From Chthoniobacter flavus (GTDB taxonomy: Bacteria; Verrucomicrobiota; Verrucomicrobiia; Chthoniobacterales; Chthoniobacteraceae), in NCBI GenBank assembly GCA_945861435.1, contig CAMAUX010000006.1, positions 1 to 64,000 on the forward strand: a DNA stretch of 64,000 nucleotides, read 5' to 3'. Of this stretch, positions 23,443-32,186 are shown in pieces. Each line of letters starts with the position of its first letter. Position 1 is the first letter of the stretch. Made by a program: the position numbers and the translations under genes. Below the pieces are notes generated by a model. It searched no databases. It was given only the letters and a program-made list of their open reading frames with translations, and was not told the DNA's origin.

Positions 23443-26085
23443 ATGAAACACACCCTCACATTCCTCTCCTGCCTCCTGCTCGCTGCGCTGCTCCCAATTG
23501 CGACTGGTGCAGCGGAGACCAAACCGAACAGCGAGAGCGTCACCTCTGACGAGGAAGATTTGATTTTGGGGTTCAGGGGGAAGTCGAAGTATCAGATCGT
23601 CATTCCTGATCCGATGCCGAATGAAGCGGCGGCTGCCTCAGTGCGGCGGGCGGCGGAGCTTTTGCAGACGGCGTTCGGCGCGAATGGGATCAAGCTGGAG
23701 ATCAAGACAGAGCCGGAAGCGGATGCTGCACGGCATGGCTTCTACCTCGGTGCGACAAAGTTCGCGGCATCGAATGGAGTGGATGCGAAGCGCCTTGGCG
23801 GATGGAGCTATGTCCACAAAGCGGCAGGGCCTCATATCATCATCGTTGGCAATGATGCGCCGGACATACTGGCTGGCAAACGTGCCACCTCGAAGGAGAC
23901 GCCGCTGCCCTACGAGGGCACGTTGTTCGGCGCGGCGGAATTTTTGTATCGGTTTGTGGGCGCGCGTTTCCTTTCACCCGACCAGAGTGGGACCGCATTT
24001 CTGCCGCTATCGATCATCCACGTGCCGCGGGACCTGAACACAAAGGGCAGCCCGCACTTTGAGGAGCACGATATCCGCAACTCTGCCGAGTTGTTCTACA
24101 CGGCGAATCATTGCCGTCGCTTCACTCGCATCTGGTCGCGCTATGGGCACCAGCACCCGTCGGCGGTGCCGATCGAGGAGTATGGGAAGTCGCATCCCGA
24201 GTATTTCGTCCTCACGGGAAATGTGCGTCAGCCGAAGGTGAATTCCGAGGAGGGCCAGCTTTGCCTGTCGAATCCAGAAGTGCGTGAACTCATTTACCAA
24301 CATGTGCTGGCTCGCTGCGACGAAGGTTTTGACGTCGTCGAGATCGGACAGGCCGATGGCTTCCGGCCCTGCCAGTGCAAGGAGTGCGCCACTCTCTACG
24401 GGGTCAAAGTGACGACGACTCCAGCGGATGGCATCGGCTTTCACAAAGATCGCGCATGGGGCGAGAAGCTCTGGATCATGCATTGCGACATGGCCCTGCG
24501 CCTCATGAAGGACCGGCCCGGGAAGAAGCTGATGATGACCTCCTACGGCCCGACTGTTCGTCCGCCGCAGACGTTCACCGAGTTCCCCGAGAACACGGTC
24601 ATCGAGATGATGGACTCCAGTGCGGCGTCCTTCGAAGCATGGAAGCAGATCAAAGTTCCCGGAGGCTACTCGGCCTATCTCTATAACTGGGGCAACTTCC
24701 ATCTCGTGGGGCTGACGCCGCTGAACACCATCAGCAAGATCGCGGAGCAGAGCCGCCTGCTGGTCGCGAACAACGTCCGCATGGTGCAGGTCAATGGCAG
24801 CCCAATGAGCGGCCAGTGGGGGCTCGAAGGTCCGAATATCTATGCCTATGTGCGGCTCGGCATTGATCCTTTTTCGAAGACCGCGGACGAGCTGTTCAAT
24901 GAATACCTGCAGGCCGCATTTCGCGAAAGCGAACACCCGATGCGGCGCTTCTTCCTGAACCTCCAGAAGCGTGCGGAACTCTGGAGCGTGATCGCGCTGT
25001 ATGCCTATCAGGCCGGGCGCGATCCGCTCTTCGCTCTTGGCACGCTCTACACTCCGGACATCGTGAACGCGTTGGAGGAAGATTTGGGCATCGCAGAAAA
25101 AGCGGCCGTTCTCCCCGAAGTGAAGCGCCGTCTGGACATCGTGCGCTATGAGTTCGATTTCCTGAAACACCTCGCGCTGGTGATCCATGCCCACCGCAAT
25201 CATCAGGCGATGAAGGACGCCCATTCGCTCAACCAACTGCTCGATGCCGTGGACGCGCGAAACGCCTTTGTCGCGAAGGTGGTCAATGGCGACGACAAGT
25301 ATCCCAAGAAGAAAAATCCCGCCTACCTCCATCTCGGCGAGTCTGGCGTCAAATACGCCGGCCGTTATCTGGACCGTGCTCCCTTCAACTGGGACACCGC
25401 GAAGATGCGGGCCAATCCCGCCCAGTTCTCGCAGCAAAACAGGGCGCTGGAGATCGCGAAAGTGTCGGCGGCATTGACGCTGGATTCGCCGCTTTGGGCG
25501 AACGCCGAGGAGCATACGCTCGGCCCCGTGGAGGCCTCCGCGCCGCCTCTGCAAGCACAGACAACCTTCCGCGTGCTATGCGACGACAGTCATCTTTATG
25601 TGCGCGTCAGTGGCGAGCAGCCAGCGGCCAGGATGAAGTTCGTGGCGCGTGGACGCGATGCCGAGCTGTGGCTCCAGGAAAGCATCATCGTGAATGTGTC
25701 CCCCTTCGCGGATCGCAGTCGCTACTTCTACTTCGCCTATGAGCCCGAGCCGACCTCGTTCAATGACGCCGAGCACGGTTTCATCACCGATTTCCTGCAT
25801 CCCCGCTACGGCTGGAACGATGAAAGCTGGAACGGCAACTGGACCTTCGAGACCAAGCTCCTGCCCGACAAAAACCGCTGGGAATCCATGGCGGTGATCC
25901 CCTTTGAAACCCTCCGCGTGACAGCGCCGAAGAAGGGCGACCTGTGGTATCTCAATGTCGGTCGCGTTCACTTCATCGACGGTCCGGACAAGAAGGGCCA
26001 ACGGGAAAACTCCGTGTGGACTGGCCAGCTCAACCCTTCGCGCATTCCCGGCGATGCATCCTTCGGCAAAGCAACGTTCAAGTAA
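23443..26085 (+). CDS. DUF4838 protein C (CxCxxC subtype) with CBM9-like C-terminus
   Basis: An 880-residue exported protein with a signal peptide (about 1-23). The N-terminal domain contains SVRRAAELLQ and GARFLSP, corresponding to the LGxRWYxP signature. The DUF4838 region carries the motif CQCKEC (Cys310, Cys312, Cys315), absent from copies A and B. The last 220 or so residues, with FRVLCDDSHLYVRVSG and FETLRVTAP, are a diverged CBM9-like domain. It is followed after 10 bp by a TPR gene and then a sialidase-like gene, so this cassette has the order DUF4838-TPR-sialidase. The enzymatic activity is not established. Confidence 0.84.
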   Translation: MKHTLTFLSCLLLAALLPIATGAAETKPNSESVTSDEEDLILGFRGKSKYQIVIPDPMPNEAAAASVRRAAELLQTAFGANGIKLEIKTEPEADAARHGFYLGATKFAASNGVDAKRLGGWSYVHKAAGPHIIIVGNDAPDILAGKRATSKETPLPYEGTLFGAAEFLYRFVGARFLSPDQSGTAFLPLSIIHVPRDLNTKGSPHFEEHDIRNSAELFYTANHCRRFTRIWSRYGHQHPSAVPIEEYGKSHPEYFVLTGNVRQPKVNSEEGQLCLSNPEVRELIYQHVLARCDEGFDVVEIGQADGFRPCQCKECATLYGVKVTTTPADGIGFHKDRAWGEKLWIMHCDMALRLMKDRPGKKLMMTSYGPTVRPPQTFTEFPENTVIEMMDSSAASFEAWKQIKVPGGYSAYLYNWGNFHLVGLTPLNTISKIAEQSRLLVANNVRMVQVNGSPMSGQWGLEGPNIYAYVRLGIDPFSKTADELFNEYLQAAFRESEHPMRRFFLNLQKRAELWSVIALYAYQAGRDPLFALGTLYTPDIVNALEEDLGIAEKAAVLPEVKRRLDIVRYEFDFLKHLALVIHAHRNHQAMKDAHSLNQLLDAVDARNAFVAKVVNGDDKYPKKKNPAYLHLGESGVKYAGRYLDRAPFNWDTAKMRANPAQFSQQNRALEIAKVSAALTLDSPLWANAEEHTLGPVEASAPPLQAQTTFRVLCDDSHLYVRVSGEQPAARMKFVARGRDAELWLQESIIVNVSPFADRSRYFYFAYEPEPTSFNDAEHGFITDFLHPRYGWNDESWNGNWTFETKLLPDKNRWESMAVIPFETLRVTAPKKGDLWYLNVGRVHFIDGPDKKGQRENSVWTGQLNPSRIPGDASFGKATFK

Positions 26086-26095
26086 TCGCTCCGAG

Positions 26096-26974
26096 ATGAA
26101 ACGCATCGCCGCCATCGCCATCGCTGTGCTCATCGGCCCGTTCGGAGCTGCATCGGCACTCGACTACACGCAATTGAACGCGGTGAAGCTGCTGCGCTCC
26201 GAGAAGCGCTTCGATGAAGCCATTCAAAAACTCGAAGCCATGGCCGCTCAGGCCGCCGACGCTGACGAGAACTTCCACTACCTCGACTTGGCCATCGAGA
26301 CCGCATCCGGTTCCTTGAAAAACGCGGATCGCGCCCTCGCGCTCGCGGACCAAGTGAAGGACCCCGCACGGCGGGACTTCGCCAACCTCCGCGTGTTATC
26401 CGACTTCAAACGCTACGACGAGGCACTTGCGCGCGTGCGTGACAAGAAGATCGACGAATGGCCTGTGCGGTGTCGCGGCAGCGCCCATGGGATCCTCGCG
26501 GAGATCTGCCGACTCCGGGGTGATGACGCAGCCGCGCAAGAGCACCGATTGAAAGCGATCGCCTCGCTCGGAGCGGAGATTGTCGTGCGCGGGAATGCGG
26601 CCACGGATGCAGCGCAGCTTTACCTCAAGCAAGGCGAGACCCGCAAAGCTGAGGAGATGTTTCGCCAGGCGCTCGCCATCTCACCCGCCTCCTATGCCTG
26701 GCGCAACACGAGCGTCATCTCCCTGTCGCGCCTGCTCATTCAGACTCAACGGGCGAAGGAAGCCGTGAAGCTGTTTGAAGGCATGGATTTCTCCAAGGTC
26801 GAGAACATGAACGCCAGAGGCCAGCTCCTCGAAGCCTCCGCGCGCGCCCTGCTCGCCGCTGGCAGAAAAATCAAAGCGGTCGAGACCTTCGACACCCTGC
26901 TCCAAAGCGGCATCCCAGACGCGTGGAAGGAGCGCATCAACAAGGAACTCGATCAGATGGCCGAGGATTTTTAG
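26096..26974 (+). CDS. Exported TPR protein
   Basis: A 292-residue protein starting at the ATG at 26096, which opens a signal peptide (1-20); a longer frame would overlap the DUF4838 gene. TPR-like helical repeats include KRFDEAIQKLEAMAA, KRYDEALARV, ETRKAEEMFRQALAISP and AKEAVKLFEGM. It resembles the TPR protein at 18817 and the TPR tail of the fusion at 37492 in character (for example the DKKIDEWP segment matches EDFSLWP and EDIAKWP). It lies 2 bp before a sialidase-like gene. Probably a scaffold or adaptor for the exported enzymes; no catalytic motif. Confidence 0.8.
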   Translation: MKRIAAIAIAVLIGPFGAASALDYTQLNAVKLLRSEKRFDEAIQKLEAMAAQAADADENFHYLDLAIETASGSLKNADRALALADQVKDPARRDFANLRVLSDFKRYDEALARVRDKKIDEWPVRCRGSAHGILAEICRLRGDDAAAQEHRLKAIASLGAEIVVRGNAATDAAQLYLKQGETRKAEEMFRQALAISPASYAWRNTSVISLSRLLIQTQRAKEAVKLFEGMDFSKVENMNARGQLLEASARALLAAGRKIKAVETFDTLLQSGIPDAWKERINKELDQMAEDF

Positions 26975-26976
26975 CC

Positions 26977-28047
26977 ATGAAACACACCCTCAAACTCATC
27001 GCCGCCCTACTGATACCGCCACTCGCGGCGATCCACGCTGAAACGTCTCCCATCCAGATCACCGACCGCACAGTCGTCTTCACCCACACGAGCACCGACC
27101 CAAAGGACCCGGCGAATACTTCAGGATACAATCTAGGGCCGAGCATCGCGATGCTGCCGGATGGGAGGTTGATAACCGCTTGGTTTTCGTCGCCAGCGGA
27201 GGGCGCGGAATCGCAGCGCATCATGCAGGCATTTTCATTGGACCAAGGCCGCACCTGGGGCGCGGCGACGGTCTTGCAGGACATCGCAGGCAAGGCTGAC
27301 TTTGATCCCGTGCTGTTCGTCGCAGGGAAGGAAACCTTCTTGTTCTTCTCCTTCTTTGATCCGCAGATCGACATCTATTTCCGCCGCAGCAGTGACTCGG
27401 CTAAGGCCTGGACCGAGCCGGTAAAGCTTAACCAACCCAATCATACGACACGCTCGAATGGCATTCAGTTGTCTACGGGCGAGCTGCTCGTGCCGCTGCA
27501 CACACGCGGCACAAAGGCCGGAGGCGTGATGAAATCGCGCGATGGCGGCAAGACGTGGACGCGTTTCGGCGCGGTGGCCAATCCGGAAGGCCAGGGCGGC
27601 GAACCGACTATCGCCGAGACCAAGTCCGGCAAGATCCACATGATGCTGCGCACGAAGGACGGCCTGCTCTGGCGCTCCATCAGCGCCGACAAAGGGGAAA
27701 CCTGGAGCGCGCCGGAGAAGACAGGTCTCACCGCCACATCAAGCGCCTCGCACTTGCTATGCACACGCGATGGCACGCTCGTCCTCACATACAACCCGGG
27801 TCCCACGCCACTGCGTTTCCCGTTGATCATGCGCACGTCCCGCGATGACGGCCTGACATGGAGCGCGCCCACGCTGCTCGCCGATCGACCCGCGAAAGTC
27901 GGCGGCTGGTCCATTTGCTATCCAGCCCTCACCGAACTCGCCGACGGCACACTCGCGGCGATCTGGGCCCACATCAAAAGCTCTCCCGGCGAGTTGTATG
28001 GCGACATTCACTCGGCGCGTATCCGCATTGCCACACCGGCCAAGTAA
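26977..28047 (+). CDS. Secreted sialidase-like beta-propeller 3
   Basis: A 356-residue protein from the ATG at 26977, which opens a signal peptide (1-21, APLAAIHA-like). Asp boxes include SLDQGRTWG, SSDSAKAWTE, SRDGGKTWTR, SADKGETWS and SRDDGLTWS, and the protein ends with a final LADGTLAAIW strand. This is a compact six-bladed BNR propeller. It is separated from the TPR gene by two bases. Predicted to be a sialidase-superfamily hydrolase acting outside the cytoplasm, specificity unknown. Confidence 0.82.
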   Translation: MKHTLKLIAALLIPPLAAIHAETSPIQITDRTVVFTHTSTDPKDPANTSGYNLGPSIAMLPDGRLITAWFSSPAEGAESQRIMQAFSLDQGRTWGAATVLQDIAGKADFDPVLFVAGKETFLFFSFFDPQIDIYFRRSSDSAKAWTEPVKLNQPNHTTRSNGIQLSTGELLVPLHTRGTKAGGVMKSRDGGKTWTRFGAVANPEGQGGEPTIAETKSGKIHMMLRTKDGLLWRSISADKGETWSAPEKTGLTATSSASHLLCTRDGTLVLTYNPGPTPLRFPLIMRTSRDDGLTWSAPTLLADRPAKVGGWSICYPALTELADGTLAAIWAHIKSSPGELYGDIHSARIRIATPAK

Positions 28048-28092
28048 ACCGGTGCTACCCCTTAAATCACACGCCACAAACCACAACACACC

Positions 28093-29007
28093 ATGAAACT
28101 CAGTTCCCTCCTCCGCTACGCCACAGCTCTCCTGTCGCTTTCCCTCCTAATTCCCTCCATCGCCCGTGCCCAAGGCGACGATGGCAAGCTGCGCATCATC
28201 GTCTTCGGCGCGCACCCTGATGATGCGCAATACACCTCGGGCGGCACCGCAGCGAAGTGGGTTAAACTCGGCCATCACGTGAAGCTCGTATCGGTGACCA
28301 ATGGCGACATCGGCCACTGGCAATCGGCGGGTGGACCGCTGGCGCAGCGGCGGCTTGCCGAGGTGAAAAAAGCGGATGCCCTCATCGGCGCAGAGACGCA
28401 GGTGCTCGACATTCACGATGGCGAACTGATGCCTTCGCTCGAGAACCGGCAGAAGATCATCCGCATGATCCGCGAGTGGCGTGCGGACATCGTCATCGCG
28501 CATCGTCCGTGGGACTATCATCCCGACCACCGCTATGTCGGCGTGCTCATCCAGGATGCGGCCTTCATGGTCACCGTGCCATTCGTGTGTAGCGATGTGC
28601 CGCCCTTGAAGAAAAACCCGCTCTTTCTTTATTCAAGCGATGGCTTCCAGAAACCCTATCCCTTCAAGGCAGACATCGTCGTATCGGTGGATGATGTCTT
28701 TGATCAAAAGCTCACTGCCATTCACGAGATGCCTTCGCAGCATTACGAAGGTGGTGCCGTCGGCAGCGAAGCCCATGTAGCCAAAGTCCCAACGGCCACC
28801 GATGAAGCGGGCCGCAAGGCATGGCTGCGCGAGCGCTGGGTCAGGCGTCAGGGCGGCGAGGCGAACCGGTTCCGCGATGGCCTCATCAAATGGTATGGAC
28901 CCGAGAAAGGTGCCGCCGTGAAATTCGCCGAGGCCTTTGAGATTTGCGAGTACGGACGCCAGCCAAAGCCGGAGGAGATCAAGGCGCTGTTCCCGTTCTT
29001 CCCCTGA
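28093..29007 (+). CDS. Secreted PIG-L (LmbE-type) deacetylase
   Basis: A 304-residue protein with a signal peptide (1-26). The zinc-binding motif AHPDD (His41, Asp43, Asp44) and the third ligand region HPDH (His143 to His146) are intact, so it should be catalytically competent. PIG-L enzymes remove N-acetyl groups from N-acetylglucosaminyl conjugates. In this locus a role in N-deacetylating amino sugars of the target glycan is a reasonable inference. Export distinguishes it from the cytoplasmic mycothiol/bacillithiol members. It lies between the third and fourth DUF4838 cassettes. Confidence 0.9.
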   Translation: MKLSSLLRYATALLSLSLLIPSIARAQGDDGKLRIIVFGAHPDDAQYTSGGTAAKWVKLGHHVKLVSVTNGDIGHWQSAGGPLAQRRLAEVKKADALIGAETQVLDIHDGELMPSLENRQKIIRMIREWRADIVIAHRPWDYHPDHRYVGVLIQDAAFMVTVPFVCSDVPPLKKNPLFLYSSDGFQKPYPFKADIVVSVDDVFDQKLTAIHEMPSQHYEGGAVGSEAHVAKVPTATDEAGRKAWLRERWVRRQGGEANRFRDGLIKWYGPEKGAAVKFAEAFEICEYGRQPKPEEIKALFPFFP

Positions 29008-29032
29008 TCGCCCATTTCAAACGCACCGACTC

Positions 29033-31036
29033 ATGTCGACCAAAGCCCTCCTCCAACTCGCTGCGGCCGTCCTGTCGGCGAGCGTCAGTTCCGTTCACGC
29101 CGCCGCCTTCGTTCTCGTCGCCAAGGACGCGCCACCGGCACCGATCATCGTTTTCAAAGACGCGCCACCTCGCACTCGCGATGCGGCGGTGACGCTTGCG
29201 GAATACATCGAAAAGATCAGCGGGGTGAAGCCTGCCGTGCTGGATGGGGAACCGCAGCCATTGCCGGAGCGCGCGATATGGATTGGCGTTCAGCCGGTGG
29301 TGAAGACCTTGTTTCCAAAGACAGACTTCGATTTTAAACACGCGGAGGAGACGCTCATCGTGGCGAATCAGAAGCATCTCATCATCGCAGGGCGGGATCG
29401 GTGGAATCCGGCGCACATGGAGGCGAAGGGGCGGCTGGCGATGAAGACGGGAATCCAGCAGGAATACGGCACGGCGAACGCGGTGTATTCCTTCATCCAG
29501 GAACAGCTCGGCGTGCGCTGGCTCTGGCCGGACGAGGAGGATGTGATCCAACGCGAAGGCATCGCCATCGCGCCGATGGAGCGGCGCTATCATCCGCAGA
29601 TTCGGGCGCGGGGTGGGATGATGGTGAGGACTTCACTGGGCGACAATAAGGAGAGCGCGGCGGGACTCTGGGCGCGGTTTCAGCGGGTGCAGCTCGACTC
29701 CATGGACATGACTGGCGGGCATGGTTTCGGGGATTGGTGGGCGAAGTATGGCACGGCGCATCCCGAGTACTTCGCCGCCGCACCAGATGGCAGGCGCACG
29801 GCGGTGAAGCCGCGCGAGAGCAACACGAAACTCTGCGCGTCGAACCCCAAGGTATGGCAGCAGTGGCTGGAGGATGTTTCGGTCGAAGTCCGCTCCAATC
29901 CGCTGCTGTGTGTCATCAATGTCTCGCCCAACGACGGCTACACCAGCGGTCACTGCACCTGCGCGAACTGCCGCGCCTGGGATCACCCGGATGGCGAGAA
30001 GGTGGAGTGGGTCTTCAGCGGCGGCGTGAAGTATCAGGGCGTGTCGCAGACGGATCGCGATGTGCGATTCGCCAACACGCTCGCACGCATGCTGAAGGAG
30101 CGTTTTCCCGACCGTGAGTTGTTCGTGCAGCTCAATGCGTATGGGTTGGCTCGCAATCCGCCCATCGGCATCGCGCCAGACGACAATGTGATCATCTCCA
30201 GCGTGGCCAATTTCCACATGCGCTCGCCCAAAGAGCGTGTGCTACCGATGCAGCAACACACAGGCTGGGCGGCGAAAGCGAAACACATCATGTGGCGGCC
30301 GAATCTCGGCAGCCCAGCGGGCCTCAGCTGGGGCATGCCCGATGTGGCGATGACGCAGGCGGGCGAGGATTTTCGATTTGCCGCCGACACGCATTGCCTC
30401 GGCCTTTACTTCGACTTGTTCTGGCAGCACTGGGCCAATCAAGGGCCACATTACTACGCGCTGGTGCATCTCGCGTGGAATCCGCAGGCCGATGTCGCCG
30501 CCGTGATGGATGACTATTACGAGCGCGGCTTCGGCCCTGCCGCAGCGGAAGTGAAGGCCTACTGGCAGCTCCTGGAGCGCACGCGCATGGAGTTCGTCGC
30601 GGAAGAGATAAGCCGTTTCCGCGCCTTTGATCTGCCAAAAAAATACACGCCCGAGTTGTTCGCCCAGGCGCAGTCCCATCTCGATAACGCAGCGAAGAAA
30701 CTCGCCACCGCCGATGAAAAGTATCGCCGCCGCCTGCATTTCATCCAATACGGCCTCGGCTACGCCAAGCTCCTCGTGGACACCCGCGCCGAGATGCAAA
30801 AGCTCGAAGCCAGCAAAGGCCAGGACATCGCCGCCAAAGCCAAAGTGGAGGCCAACTACACTCGCGCCGAGCAGATGAAGCAAAATGCCCCCGCTCACGC
30901 CATCAACTGGCAAGCCGTCTTCCGCCTACCCGGCTTCGGCGGTGGCGATGGCAACCAACGCGTGATGGGTTTGCATCCTGACGCGCCGCTGAGCGGGCGA
31001 ACGCTCAAAGAGTTGCGCACGCGGGGGCTGGAGTGA
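29033..31036 (+). CDS. DUF4838 protein D (CxCxxC subtype, no CBM9)
   Basis: A 667-residue protein starting at the ATG at 29033 with a signal peptide (1-23); the longer frame overlaps the deacetylase gene. The N-terminal domain contains LPERAIWIG and HLIIAGRDRW, followed by GTANAVYSFIQEQLGVRWLWP, the LGxRW signature. The motif CTCANC (Cys308, Cys310, Cys313) follows NDGYTSGH. The C-terminal 120 residues are helical and there is no CBM9-like domain, so it ends earlier than copies A-C. It is closest to copy E. Function is inferred as for the other DUF4838 proteins. Confidence 0.84.
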   Translation: MSTKALLQLAAAVLSASVSSVHAAAFVLVAKDAPPAPIIVFKDAPPRTRDAAVTLAEYIEKISGVKPAVLDGEPQPLPERAIWIGVQPVVKTLFPKTDFDFKHAEETLIVANQKHLIIAGRDRWNPAHMEAKGRLAMKTGIQQEYGTANAVYSFIQEQLGVRWLWPDEEDVIQREGIAIAPMERRYHPQIRARGGMMVRTSLGDNKESAAGLWARFQRVQLDSMDMTGGHGFGDWWAKYGTAHPEYFAAAPDGRRTAVKPRESNTKLCASNPKVWQQWLEDVSVEVRSNPLLCVINVSPNDGYTSGHCTCANCRAWDHPDGEKVEWVFSGGVKYQGVSQTDRDVRFANTLARMLKERFPDRELFVQLNAYGLARNPPIGIAPDDNVIISSVANFHMRSPKERVLPMQQHTGWAAKAKHIMWRPNLGSPAGLSWGMPDVAMTQAGEDFRFAADTHCLGLYFDLFWQHWANQGPHYYALVHLAWNPQADVAAVMDDYYERGFGPAAAEVKAYWQLLERTRMEFVAEEISRFRAFDLPKKYTPELFAQAQSHLDNAAKKLATADEKYRRRLHFIQYGLGYAKLLVDTRAEMQKLEASKGQDIAAKAKVEANYTRAEQMKQNAPAHAINWQAVFRLPGFGGGDGNQRVMGLHPDAPLSGRTLKELRTRGLE

Positions 31037-31055
31037 TGTGCAAGATTAGACGGCC

Positions 31056-32186
31056 ATGAAATACCACCTCACGCTTCTGGCACTACTGCTCGCGCCACTG
31101 GCCGTGCTGTGCGCTGCCGATGCGTCTGCGCCGATGCTGAATCTCCCCGGCACGGATGGTGATGCGTCGAAGGTGAAGTTTGCCCGGTTGCCCTTGCTCA
31201 AAGGAACTCACGCCGTCGTCTGCCCGCCGGACGAGCAGTGGAAGTTTCAACTGCACAACTATCTGCTGCATCATGGCGGTAAGTTTTGGTGCATGTGGAG
31301 TGCCGGACCGAAGATTGAGGACTGGCCGACGCAGCATGTTCGCTTTGCCACGAGTGATGATGGGTTGAAGTGGAGTGCGCCAAAGATGCTGACGCGCGAG
31401 CCCGCCGAAGGTCGCGGCTTCTATGCTCGCGATTTCTGGGTGCGCGATGGCGAGTTGCTCGGCTTGACTTCAAGCTTCAAAGGCCACGGTGGATTTGGTC
31501 CGGATCGGGACATGAATCTCCTTGCCTACGTTTGGGACGAGCCGAGTAACACATGGAAGGAGAAGGGCACGGTCTTCAAGAATGCGATCAACAACTTCGC
31601 GCCGCAGATGCTCTCCACAGGCGAGTGGATCACAACGCGACGCGACTCGGGTTTCAATGTCTCCATGCTCATCGGCGGCACGAAGTCGCTGGACGATTGG
31701 CGTGTGGTGCCGGTGGTGGACAAGCAGGCCAGCACCGGCCTCAGTCCCGATGAACCTATCCTCTGGGAGCAGCCCGACGGATTGCTCGTGACCGTCTTTC
31801 GCGACAACGGCACCTCGGACCGCCTGTTCCGCGCGTTCTCGCATGACCACGGACAAACTTGGAGCGCGCCGGTAAAGACGGAGTATCCGAACGCCAAGAG
31901 CAAGATCTTCTCGTTGCTCACCAGCCGTGGCTATCGCGTGCTCGTTTCCAATGCCAACACGAGCATGCGTCGTCGCGAACTGTATCTGGCGATCTCCGAG
32001 GACGGTCTGAGCTTCACCCGGATGGCGCGGCTCGACATCCCAACGTCGTTCAACGACTCGCTGGCATACCCTCACCCCATCGAGCACGACGGCCAGTTGT
32101 GGGTTGCCTTTTCGCGCAATAAATCAACCACGGAACTGTTCAAGGTGCCGCTGGATAATTTGGAAAAGCTGCGAGCAACGAAATGA
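31056..32186 (+). CDS. Secreted sialidase-like beta-propeller 4
   Basis: A 376-residue protein with a signal peptide (1-20, LLLAPLAVLCA). Blades contain TSDDGLKWS, SHDHGQTWS and SEDGLSFTR boxes; the remaining ones are degenerate, so this member belongs to a more divergent group than propellers 1-3. It lies 19 bp after DUF4838 protein D and its stop overlaps the SGNH-sialidase fusion gene by 4 bp (ATGA). Likely a glycan hydrolase or binding protein of the sialidase superfamily. Confidence 0.75.
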   Translation: MKYHLTLLALLLAPLAVLCAADASAPMLNLPGTDGDASKVKFARLPLLKGTHAVVCPPDEQWKFQLHNYLLHHGGKFWCMWSAGPKIEDWPTQHVRFATSDDGLKWSAPKMLTREPAEGRGFYARDFWVRDGELLGLTSSFKGHGGFGPDRDMNLLAYVWDEPSNTWKEKGTVFKNAINNFAPQMLSTGEWITTRRDSGFNVSMLIGGTKSLDDWRVVPVVDKQASTGLSPDEPILWEQPDGLLVTVFRDNGTSDRLFRAFSHDHGQTWSAPVKTEYPNAKSKIFSLLTSRGYRVLVSNANTSMRRRELYLAISEDGLSFTRMARLDIPTSFNDSLAYPHPIEHDGQLWVAFSRNKSTTELFKVPLDNLEKLRATK